The position numbers were made by a program, and so were the translations under genes. From Moringa oleifera (taxonomy: Eukaryota; Streptophyta; Magnoliopsida; Brassicales; Moringaceae): 64,000 nt of DNA. Numbering within the stretch: the first letter of the stretch is position 1; the number at the start of each line of letters is the position of its first letter. Below, one piece after another: positions 23,200-33,240 of the stretch. The DNA lies in NCBI GenBank assembly GCA_021397835.1, contig JAJFZO010000191.1, forward strand, positions 6,825,001 through 6,889,000, given 5' to 3'. The notes under the pieces are model-generated. The model searched no databases. It had not been told where the DNA came from and worked only from the letters and a program-made list of their open reading frames with translations.

Positions 23200-23750
23200 G
23201 TTATATTCAAAATTATTTTTTATAAAAATTAATTATATTAACGATAGATCTATTATCATAAAATTAGTTTATAATGAAGCCTATGAGTTTAGTGACAGAT
23301 TCTTATCAGTCACTAAACTAGCGACAAAATAGAATTTATCACTAAAGTAACGATGAATATTATTTTATCGCTATTTTTAGTGATAGACGTAAATTGATCA
23401 CTAATATAGCGACCAATAGGTATTCATCGCTATTTTAGCGACTGATACTAATCTATCACTAAATATGTCTGTAACTATATTTTAATGATAGAATTTTGTT
23501 TCTGTCGCTGAACTAGCGACAGATAGATATTAATCTGTCACCAATTTAGCTATAGATCTTTATTGGTCTCTAATTTATCACTAATTAGCGACATATACAA
23601 AATTCAGTTGTTAGTTTTTCTTGCGATAATAATTTTAACTACTAATTCTATCTGTCATTAATTTGTCCTTAAAAAATTTAACTACAGATTATTTCAATTT
23701 AGAAACGGATTCATTGGTCGCTAAAATCTTTTTTTTTTTTTTTTGTAATG
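23200..23750. repeat. CACTA right subterminal region
   Basis: Many copies of tagcgac, gtcgctaa, atcactaaa and gtgacagat occur in both orientations between 23275 and 23730. They end at the T-run and the GTAATG terminus. The same vocabulary occurs just inside the left end. Confidence 0.7.
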
Positions 23751-24279
23751 AAGGTTGGGTATTACCAATAATGAATCACTTGTTAAAATTCGACCTAGGT
23801 CAATAGGTCCGAATATTCACCTGAAGGTAGAAAAGATAGGATGCCAGAAAATCGTAGAAGCCTAAAGAAGATATGTAGGATACATGAAGATCAATATACA
23901 CTAATGCACTAGTCACCTAAGAGAAGTGTCCAAGCATGGTGGCCACTTAACCAACTTGTAACAAAAAATCATTAAAGATTTTTAATGGGTTTCGCCAAAA
24001 ATCTCTTTTAAATAGAGGATCACAAGATGGAGAAAGCACCTTCACTCATTTTCATTTTTCAAACATTATACCAGTATTCATAGTTATCACTAGGTTCTTC
24101 AAAGCTTATTCTTCAAAACAATAGAATTTTTAGCCAAAAACATTCATCTGTTTGATTCTTTTACAATTGTTCTATTTGTAGAGGTACAAAACGAGTTACA
24201 AGACTTTGTTTCATTGTATCAAAAATATAATAATGGTGAACTTTCAATACTATCCTTTAATGTTCATGTAGCTTGTTTT

Positions 24280-24633
24280 TATTAGAATGGGAATCGTTCT
24301 TAAATTTTAAAGTAGTTTCAATTGCCAAAATCACTTATCTAATTGGTACTAATTTATAGGCCCTATGAGGTGCTAATTCTTTCCTACATGTATTGACTCT
24401 CGAATCCAATTTTTTAAAAAAGACCAATAACTTTTTTGTTTTTTAAATTTCATTTTTTCTTAGAAAAGTTCTTTCAAAATAAATTTTAGCGTGATGACCA
24501 ACCATACTGTAAAAATGGTTAGCAGTGATTCTTTTTCTTTTATTTTTTAAAAATTAAATAAAGAAAACAAAAATAACTTTTAATTCAATTAATTCACTTG
24601 GAGATCGATTTTTAAACTCGTTATGATGATGAC
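24280..24633 (+). repeat. LTR-retrotransposon leader-like debris
   Basis: The phrases ggccctatgaggtgctaatt, ttcctacatgtattgactct and gcgtgatgaccaaccatact resemble the LTR-end and leader sequence common in plant gypsy elements. No protein is coded. The preceding stretch 23751-24280 holds a possible aaatagaggatcacaag transcription start region but no gene. Confidence 0.35.
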
Positions 24634-25350
24634 CATCTTCGAAGCCAAAGACCTCAACAAGTTTTCACTTAAAGAACTCATAGGTCACTCAAATCCATGA
24701 GATTGTCGTATAAGAGAAATGGAAAAAGATGTGAAAAAGAAGGAGACCACTGCCTTTAAATCCACCATTGTTGAAGAAAAGAGCTCGAGTGAAGAAAAGA
24801 CGCAAGAAGATGAAGTGGCCAATACATGTTTTATGGCCATTGATGATGAAGTAACTAATTTTATCCTTGAACTCAAAATTTCTTAGGATGAATTGTCTAA
24901 TACCTTTGAGAATATTTACGAATTGTTAGAGAAAAATCACTTAAGTTAAGTGCATAAGAAAAAAACATGCCAATATTAACATAGACTATGATAAATTAAA
25001 AAATGGAAAAGAAAAATCATGAGACTGACAAGAACAAGATAACGAATAATTATAATTATGAAAAAGCAAATATAAAATTGAGAAAAAAAGGTAGATAGCT
25101 TCAAATTTCTTGAGAAGTTTAATAAATGTCAAAAGACCTTAAATATGCTCATAAAAAGTCAATGATGTAGCTTTGACAAAAATGACCTAAGATATAGGTC
25201 GTCAAAATTTTTAAAATGTTATAAAATTTATTTTATGAAAGTCACAATCAGGAGTAATCTAACATGCATATATTATAGAAAAGTATGACATGTAGCACCT
25301 AAATGCCATTTAAGAAGAATACTAAATTGTGTTGAGTGCTTAAAGGCGGA
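24634..25350 (+). pseudogene. Copia gag fossil with zinc-knuckle remnant
   Basis: The plus frame reads EAKDLNKFSLKELIGHS, a stop, then REMEKDVKKKETTAFKST, EEKSSSEEKTQEDEVANTCF, MAIDDEV and DELSNTFENIYELLEKNHL. Further on, TCIYYRKV-stop-HVAPKCHLRR is what is left of a CCHC zinc knuckle near 25265-25320. This order (ELxG motif, KKKxxAFK, acidic run, coiled segment, CCHC) is that of copia-type plant gag proteins. Stops and the missing pol show a decayed, deleted element. Confidence 0.65.
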
Positions 25351-25506
25351 TTGACTAAGCTACATAGACCCATTGTGAAATGGATACTAAAAGCTATTCT
25401 TCACCTATGATTGTAGGGAAATAGAAGAATGTAAGACAATTTGTTCCTTAATAATTGGTGCTCAAGGCACATAACATGATGCTCCCAAGTTCTTACTTGT
25501 AGAAAG

Positions 25507-25544
<38 letters not shown>

Positions 25545-26480
25545 TTTTGGAAACAAGCGAAATGTAAGGTCATTGGCATGGCATCATTGGTAAGACTTCT
25601 CTCATATGATTACACTTGTAAGTTGAAGTGCATAGTTTGTGTTGTTGGATTCCATGTTCTTGATGTATATTGTGAAAATGGTATGTTTAGATTGAAAAAT
25701 GAGAATTATTAAATTATGTATGTAGCTTGAATAGCTACAAGAAATATATGAATGTTGAATTATTAAGATTAGCCTTTTAATGATATGCCACATTTGTTTT
25801 TGGTAATAAGCACATTATATCAATGAAAATGGCTAGCTTTGTTAATGAAAATGTTGGTGTTTTAATTTGTACTTTGTATATTTTTGGTTGGATTGAAAAC
25901 TAGCATTGATCTTATTTTTAAAATATTAACTCTAGATATAAAAGTTAATGATCAATGTTTGTGATTGAATAAAAATGAAAAATATCTTATATCAATTTAT
26001 GGCTTAATAATGTTAATGAACATGTGGTTGATTGTATACTTGTTCTTCAAAAGCTAAATATGTTGAATATTTATAAATAAATACTTTGGCATCTCATGAA
26101 TTTCTCTATCTTTTCGATTTACATTCAGAGTAAATGCTCAATACTTGTGAATAAAAATGAATGAACGATTTGGTTAGTGTAACTTATATTTTGAAAAAAG
26201 ATTCGGCAGAATTTATGTTGAGTGAGTTTGACAATTTGGTATTCTTTTATCTTTCAAATTTACTCTAAGTGTTAGATTAAATGATTACCATTTGTGAAAA
26301 AAAAAATCTGAATGAATGATTAAAGTGTTTGAAACGTTGACACTTGTTTGAGAATTAACTATATGGAGTTGTGATTGAAGTTAGTTAAGTTATTTGGAGT
26401 TTTTGGTTGCATATTTTTCTCATGCTTGAACATTTAATAGGATAAAAAGATGAGCTTAGGTTGCAAAAATTAAAGGGAGA
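25351..26480. other. AT-rich retrotransposon remnant with TA microsatellite
   Basis: No open frame. A pure TA microsatellite lies at about 25511-25540. Several phrases resemble decayed pol or LTR-proximal sequence, but none is identifiable. It ends at the purine-rich taaagggaga (26471-26480). Confidence 0.4.
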
Positions 26481-27240
26481 TGTTGAAATCAAAATGATTT
26501 TCAAACCATATTTGATTTGCAAACTATAGGGAATGGGGGAACTTATTTCAAGAAAAAAAAAACAAGCAGAAGTCTACAAAGCTAGGAAGAAATGATAGAG
26601 TTAGGGATTAGGCCAGGTGGCACTACCGACTGTCAAGGGACACTACCTCTTCAGGTTTTGTCTGAAGCAACACTATCAATTTGGCAGCAACTCTACTAAT
26701 TGAATTTTTTTGTCTACTAGCTACTTGAAGTGACACTATTTTAGGTAATGTCATTGGAGTTTCAAAAGGTAAAATTGTGTGAGTAATAATCATATTTTTA
26801 ATCTAAATATAAATAGTTTTTTTAAAAACTCATCCAATAACTCTTGCATGAACTTAGCACTATTCATCTTTTTATCTCTTATTCTCTAAGCCTACTACAT
26901 ATTATCATTCGCAAATTTGAGCAAGCTAGTTGTAATTGTTCTTCATTGTACAAATCTACTCTTGACAGAGAGTTTATCATTTGTTTGTATTATCTTTTTC
27001 ATATTAAGAGAGATTAGGTTTATAAAGTGAAAGGATTTAACTTCTTGTAAATCTTGATTGAAATATGACCAAATATTTTAATTTTTGTTGTGAGAATTAG
27101 ATTGAAAAGTGAGGGGAATCACCTTATTATAAAGTCTTGGTCGGGAAAAATCAACTACGTATTTGATGAAAAAAGTAGTGAAAAATCTTCAAGTAGACTA
27201 CTTAAATGTAAGTGAGGATAACCAAATCACGTAAAAAAAT
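26481..27240 (+). repeat. Probable copia 3' LTR (end approximate)
   Basis: TGTTGAAATC follows the polypurine tract aaagggaga, which is the arrangement at a copia 3' LTR start. The stretch then contains text typical of such LTR tails (attaagagagattaggttta, cttcttgtaaatcttgattg, and an aaccaaatcacgtaaaaa end near 27230). No second LTR copy was recognised upstream. Confidence 0.5.
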
Positions 27241-27701
27241 TATAGTATTTATTTGTTTTTTTACTCTTTTTAATTTTTTCTTTGTTTATATCATTAGTGG
27301 AATTATATTAATTAGATAAAATATTAATTTAATAATTTTGTTATATAAATAATAATTTTTTAAATGTCTAATTCGCATTTGCTTTTTGAATTGTTTAGCT
27401 AATACCAATATGGGGACATTTCCATTGCAATAGATTAGCTCATATTTTAGCAATGTCATTAGTGTTACCCCAGGAGGTATATTTATCATTTCAAAGAAAA
27501 AAAATTGCAACTTTTCTCTCATGGCCTTCTATAAATCCTCACAAACCACTTGAATAAATTTCATCAATTAAAAGCTAAATTAGAAAAAAAAATCACTCAT
27601 CATTTTATTAGATGAATTTTTTTTTGTTAATTTAAATTTTATGTTGAGTTTTTTATAAAAACAATTATAAAAATGCCTTAATAATTTATAATATTAATAA
27701 A
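27241..27701. other. AT-rich spacer and left outer arm next to the MULE
   Basis: No gene. Bases 27611-27680 form an inverted match with about 28505-28580 on the other side of the MULE (shared words ttttttgttaattt and atgttga). Confidence 0.45.
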
Positions 27702-27710
27702 AAATTTGAA

Positions 27711-28491
27711 GGGTAAATATCATTTAAAACTCTGATGTTTATACTATCTCTCCAAACATACTTTGATTTTCAAAATGTTTTCAAACTAATCTCAACTTTT
27801 TAATTTTGTCTAAATCAATTAAACGACGTTTATAAAAAATAGATTTATTGAAAGGCAAAAAAGGGAAATTACATCAATATAGATATAGAGCTAAACGACA
27901 ACGTTCAATGTTCTCCCCATTTTGGTCTTCTCCACATTTCAGAAACCTAAATCTCGTTTTTCCTCTCTCAATTCATCATTCAGTATCGAGAAATCTGAAG
28001 GTTTGGTTAACGAAATTGCAATAAAAGGTATGTTATTTTACTGCTTCACACTATATTTACACATGAATTATCTTTTTTCAGTGTTTGATAAAACGATAAT
28101 TTTTCATAACTTCGCAATGACATAAGGAAACATGACAGGACGAACCTTCGCTCTCCATTGACAAATTATACTTCAATCAGTATATATATCACTAACACTC
28201 AATTCTTCAGCAAGAAAATTCTGATCAATTTACAACTTCGTTTTTCTTTGTTTTTTTATCTTTCTCTTCTCTCTCTTCGAGCAACAGGCCACTATGTTTT
28301 TTCTGATGAAGAGAATGAAATATTTAACGGACGATGATACCTTCACAGAAAAAATTAATTTAAACGATGTTTGTAATTATGATTTAATTTGAACAAAATT
28401 AAAAAGTTGAGGTTAGTTTGAATACATTTTGAAAGTCAGAATCTGTTTGGAGAGATAGTATAAACGTCAGAATTTTAAACGATATTTACCC
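27711..28491. mobile_element. Mutator-like element (TIR-MULE), 781 bp, with perfect 9-bp target duplication
   Basis: Both ends start GGGTAAATATC (left at 27711; right end inverted at 28491). The terminal inverted repeats stay alignable for about 120 bases with few mismatches (for example tttatactatctctccaaac is shared). The element is flanked by the identical nonamer AAATTTGAA at 27702-27710 and 28492-28500. Long TIRs and a 9-bp duplication are the hallmark of Mutator-like elements. No transposase is present. The interior (about 27880-28370) is less AT-rich and contains a short ORF with a splice-donor-like aaag|gtatgt near 28027, so it may be a captured gene piece. Confidence 0.88.
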
Positions 28492-28500
28492 AAATTTGAA

Positions 28501-29851
28501 TCATAAATTTTTTAATTTGACATATGTTATAATTTTATTAAAAATTCAACATAATTCAAATTAACAAAAAATTTTGATCACATTTTGCTACTTAAATATA
28601 AATCTTCTTTCATTAGACCATTAGTCTTTTTAGATATACAAAATGGATTAACTTCTCTAAGGACACCTCCGATGACCCTCATCCTTGCCTATCAGAAAGA
28701 CCATGCTTCAACCTTAAGTTTACGGCACCTAACCCCTGAGCGACAGTGGTTCCCCTCGTATTTACTGTACAGAAATCCCTTTAATGCCTTTTGAGTCCTG
28801 GTCATTCATCAACAGGGTCGAAACGACCTCGTCTGTTAGACCTTCTTCATTTGGGCCTTTTTTTATGGGCTTTTTCCCTTTGTTGTCAATCCAATGGTAT
28901 TCACAAAGAAAGCCCATATCAATACTTATTGTGAATATGATGGCATCAACTCCCAAAGCATCCTTCCCCGACGTGACACCCGTTCACAGTCTATGCAGCA
29001 ACTCTGCTTGCCGATTTCTCCTCATTTGATTTAACCCTTTTTATCAACTAAAATTTTCTCATTTTTCCTAAAAAGAACGGCCTTTACACCATCTGAGACC
29101 ATCCCCATCGTTCAGTGCGAGCCTCACTGGATACCACTCTCAATTAAACTCCATAACTCTGAAACATTGATGATTGGAATCTGATACACGAAACAACACC
29201 CAACCCGCACCTCTCATTTTTGTGACCCATGCTTCTATTCTTTATCAAAGAAGAAACTTACCATTGGTCTGCCAAATACTCCATCTCTTTCATAGTTCGA
29301 AAGATATATGTCTCACCCTATCTCCTTGCACACTTGTCCATTCTCTTTTTGTTCCTCTCAACATGTTTTTCTTCTTTTTATTTCAATAGCAATGATAAGA
29401 TGTCTACTAAAACATTTTTTAAAGGACACAACAGTGGGATATTTCAGAAAGCCACCATTTTTGTACTATTTTTCACCAATTAAACACGTTTAATTTTAGA
29501 ATTTAGCAGAATTTGGTGCATTAATGTTTGTATATGCTCCACCCAAGTTAATGCAGCATATTTTATGTAGTTATTACTATCATGTCGACCAATTTATTTA
29601 CATGTAACTTTGATATTATCGCTTATAAATCGAAAGTATAAATCCCAGTTCCTCAAAATGGTAAAATTTGATAGATTTACCATATATGTAACACATGCCA
29701 TAGGCTGTAAAATGTCAAACAAAATTTTTAGAGATAAGAATGAATTTATAGGGAGGGAATTTAGATGATAAAGAAAGAGTAACATGATGTAAGAGACTAA
29801 CAAGTACTGGTTTTACTGGGACTACCATATAATATACATACATCAAGGAAG
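28501..29851. other. Unassigned spacer with a GC-richer island
   Basis: 28640-29200 is less AT-rich than its surroundings and contains several short overlapping open frames on both strands. I recognise no domain in any of them. It is probably fragmentary repeat or gene-derived DNA. 29200-29851 includes the 3' flank of the first PLAC8/PCR gene. Confidence 0.4.
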
Positions 29852-31115
29852 CTAACGGATCATGCCTGGTACAACTATGGGAGGAGTTACTCTTTCCCTG
29901 CTCCACTTCTCCACGTTGGCTTGCCAACCTTCATCAATCAACAAAAAAATTTAGTAATCATCATATCAACACTCAATCTAACCCACTTTGTTTTATATTT
30001 TATTTTTTTAAGAAAAAAAGAAAAACTTGCTCTGTTAAATAATTGATATCCAAAAGTTATGTCTTGTTATAAAATTAAAAAAAATTAAACTTACTTTGTT
30101 TTTTACTCATATTTGATTTTTTTAGTATATATATAACTTATCCTAAATTTATATTAAATAAATCTAAATTCAAATATGACACCTATATAAACTTAACTGA
30201 AACTAAACTTAAATCAAAATATTAATTAACTTAATCTGCATTCAAAATAAAAGATATATAATGAAAATTTTAAAAATAAGAAAAATCATTGCTCCAAGGG
30301 ATAAATGGATAAATCTTGATGAATTGAATTGAAAATGAAAACAAAAAGATTTTCTGTTTAGTAGAAGAGGCGAAGTCATGAATTTAATTCTCTAAATATA
30401 AAATTCTCGGACTTCATTATTGTTTTTGTTAATGAAGAATGGACCAAAGATAAGATTAGCTTCACAAACAAAGATGAGAATGAAAGACATGATCGCTATC
30501 TTCTTTCATTTCATCCCTAAGTGGATTTTAATTATCTTATTAAACTAAGAATTTTTTGGTTTATAAATTCTAAACCTAGTTAAAATGAATTAAAACAACT
30601 GCAACCCAAAAACACATGCATAAAATGAATTCAAATATAAAGATTACCTAAGGAAGGATCGGCACCGCGGTTCTTGAGCTCCCTGTACTCTTGAGAAAGC
30701 GCCCAAGTCCAACAGAAGATGTGCGTGCAGTAATCTGGGCACGGTTCTTCCGGCAGCGCAAAATGTTCTCGCAATCTTGATCTGTTTGCAGAGCCGTAGA
30801 TCCACCCACAAATCACAACACCAAGAGCAATGTGGATTAGTGTAGAATTTGACCTCGCTGCTCATTCAACAACCAGGACAGCACATTAGCTACCGTAGGT
30901 TTTCATTAACTCCTTATTTAGCAATTAAAACTAGTGTTATACTGGATTAGGGTTCATCACAGACAGGATGAACCCAGAATTTCATCAGATTGGTATGACG
31001 AAGTAAATGTTTCTCTTAAAACATTGACAAAAACTCAGTAAATATTATTGTAAAAGATGGTTACCAATGTGATTCCCAGGAGAAACGTCATGTTTCTGGG
31101 AAAATGATGATAGGA

Positions 31116-31156
<41 letters not shown>

Positions 31157-31537
31157 CAATTATGGATTTTGTAACATTAATAAATCCATCCAACGAATCA
31201 TTTGAAAAAATAATGGAAAAAAGAGAATAATGAGATTGCTTACTTGTGCTTCCTCTGTTAATAATCTCAGAATTCTTGCCAAAGATGATGCATGGACAGA
31301 AACACGTTTGGAAACCTTCAAGCCCATGAACAAAGTCAGTACCATATCAACACAGAAACATATAATTAAACAGAACAACGATGAGTGTGTATAATTACAA
31401 ATATAAGGATTCTCGCAACAATCGCAAAGACCAGTCGTCCATAACCCTTGAGGAAGCTCCCTCACGTACGGCTGATCCTGAAATGTTGGAGACGAGGTAG
31501 TGAATATTGGAACATTGGCTCCAGCTCTTGCATACAT
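29852..31537 (-). CDS. PLAC8/PCR family protein A (plant cadmium resistance-like)
   Basis: Four exons on the minus strand: 31537-31399, 31315-31244, 30857-30648, 29928-29852, giving 165 codons plus stop. The N-terminus (MYARAGANVPIFTTSS) is variable. The PLAC8 domain starts at about residue 33 with WTTGLCDCC, continues in exon 2 with CFQTCFCPCIIFG, then INRGST, the hydrophobic LIHIALGVVICGWIYGS and the C-terminal SQEYRELKNRGADPSLGWQA. Family members are small membrane proteins that affect Cd/Zn export or Ca handling (PCR) or organ size (FW2.2/CNR). The metal-binding motif CCxxxxCPC reads CFQTCFCPC here. Which role applies cannot be told. Exon phases and lengths match gene B exactly. An (AT)n microsatellite lies in intron 2 near 31121-31152. 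The exact acceptor of exon 3 is uncertain by three bases. Confidence 0.85.
31121..31152. repeat. (TA)n microsatellite in intron 2 of PCR gene A
   Basis: About 16 uninterrupted TA units between exons 2 and 3 of the minus-strand gene. It is likely length-polymorphic. Confidence 0.9.
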
Positions 31538-32310
31538 TGCTTTCTTATCTTTTATCTATTTTCAATTTTTTTTTATAATGATCATAAACTAAGAGATGTT
31601 AATCATCCATCTTCTACGTTTCATGGTACAGATTGTTGTATGTAAAGCCAAACCGGGTTAGGCTTTGACCTCCATCTTCAGGGCTAACGAGCTGCATGGA
31701 ATTTAAATCCATGACGATGGTGATGTCAAGATGGTATCATCATAAAGGATTGATTAGTTGCAGATGGGGTTAGCGGGTTAACAATAGTTAAGGTCTCCTT
31801 TCTTCTTTACATAACAAAAACAAGCTTTAAACAAGGTAATAACCGAGATTATAGCCGAGCTTGAAGATGAAAACCGTATCCTTTTCGCTAAATATAGCTT
31901 TCAAGTTTACACGTCACATCGTTATCACTGTTTTTGGTCGGTTTGAAATGATTTCACATATTATCAATAGTTTTCTCGTCATCCTTTTATATGTGATAAA
32001 TGGTATCTTTGATTTTTTATTACAGTAAGTTTGCATGGAGAAGTTTCAAGGTTATTTGGAAGTTATTACAACGAATAGGAACTTTCGAAAAACATATTCA
32101 ATACAACACACTGAATAAGATAGCTACATATCAAAGTCTGAACAGGAGAGACACAACGCAACATCGGACATACCAGATCCAACAACTAAGGATTTCATGC
32201 GGTAAAAGATTACATAAGACAAGAAACTTAATGAATTCAACATCTATATATGAAAAGAATATGGTAATGAAGACACATAATTTAGTAGAGGATTTGAAGC
32301 AAGAACACTG

Positions 32311-33240
32311 TCAACGGTTCATGCTCTGCTCAACAATAGGTGGTGTCAGCCCCTCCCGCTTCCACTTTTCAACGTTGCCTTGCCACCCTTCAAGAATCAA
32401 TCACATATTAGTACAAATTAAGAAGCAAATGGGTTTCTAATTTCATTAATTTGGTATATGGTTTATAGATAGAGTTTGGAAATATGAATAAAATCACCCT
32501 AACGTCTCTTTTTTATATTATCACCTGAGAGATGTCAGCGGGATCAGCAGGCTTAATTAACAATTACCTAAGGAAGGATCCGCGCCGCGATTCTTGAGTT
32601 CTCTGTACTCTTGACAAATAGCACAAACGCAGCAGCAACAGTGAACAAGCCAATCCGAGCATGGAGCCTCTGGTAGTGAAAAGAGTTGGCGCAGTTTGGC
32701 CCTATATGTGCAACCATATAGCCACCCGCAGCTGACGGACTCCATGGCATAGTAGATGAGACCCCCAAGTCCACATGCTGCTCATGCAAAAAGGAAGAGA
32801 GAAGCAATCAATAATTAGCTAATAATAAAAAAGAATTACAGGACAACTTTTTAAGGAAAATCCCATAACAGATAGATACAGCAAGCCACTGACTACCCAA
32901 AACAATCTGTAATTAAGGGTAGTATGTATAGTTACATGTGTTGCCTCTCTCAAGAATCTCCACGATCTTGCCAAACGTGATGCATGGACAGAAACAAGTC
33001 AAGAAACCTTCAAAACAAAGTGAGAAAGTCATTATTGCCGATTAGAAATTAAATCAAACTTTCATAATGAGTAACTACAAAGTTTGTGTTGCAGTAATTA
33101 CAGTTAGAAGGGTCATCACAACAATCACATAAACCAGTTGTCCATTGTCCGTGGGGCAGCTGCTTTGCCGGTGGTGGATACGAAGTTGGAGGTGGCAAAG
33201 CAGAGTCAGTGTCTTTGGGATACATTTCTTCTTGTACCAA
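32311..33240 (-). CDS. PLAC8/PCR family protein B
   Basis: Four exons on the minus strand: 33240-33102, 33007-32936, 32777-32568, 32387-32311, giving 165 codons plus stop. This length and all intron phases are the same as in gene A. The N-terminus is MVQEEMYPKDTDSALPPPTS with a Pro-rich run; MYPK at residue 6 is an alternative start. The domain runs WTTGLCDCC, CFLTCFCPCITFG, ILERGNTSCG, a hydrophobic segment with MESVSCGWLYGCTYRAKLRQ, then [31 protein letters not shown] and WQGNVEKWKRE. The conserved CPCITFG is intact. Genes A and B lie in tandem with about 770 bases between B's stop and A's start, and share identical sequence across the exon 3 donor (ttacctaaggaaggatc). They are probably tandem duplicates that have since diverged. 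Confidence 0.9.

Larger units (their letters stand above)
11000..23750 (+). mobile_element. Composite decayed CACTA (En/Spm-like) transposon
   Basis: The left end is CATTACAAAAAAAA at 11000 and the right end is the inverse, TTTTTTTTGTAATG, ending at 23750. This resembles the CACTACAAGAAA consensus with the second C and the G altered. Inside both ends lie subterminal words of the type tagcgac / gtgacagat / atcactaaa, dense at 11030-11240 and 23275-23730. A TNP2-like transposase fossil at 22091-23155 in plus orientation supports the family call. The three bases flanking each end differ (ttt and aag), so no 3-bp target duplication remains. A 5'-truncated copia retrotransposon sits inside at about 16620-19830. 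Whether 11000 and 23750 are the two ends of one insertion or of two overlapping CACTA copies is not settled, because a second left-end-like segment occurs near 16040. Confidence 0.65.

Noticed and set aside
11000..23750. Periodic repeats considered as a CRISPR-like array
   Set aside because: Units are imperfect, palindromic and transposon-associated in a plant nuclear context; no uniform spacers.
32000..32440. 146-codon plus-strand ORF
   Set aside because: It overlaps the last exon of PCR gene B antisense; it is a shadow of that gene.
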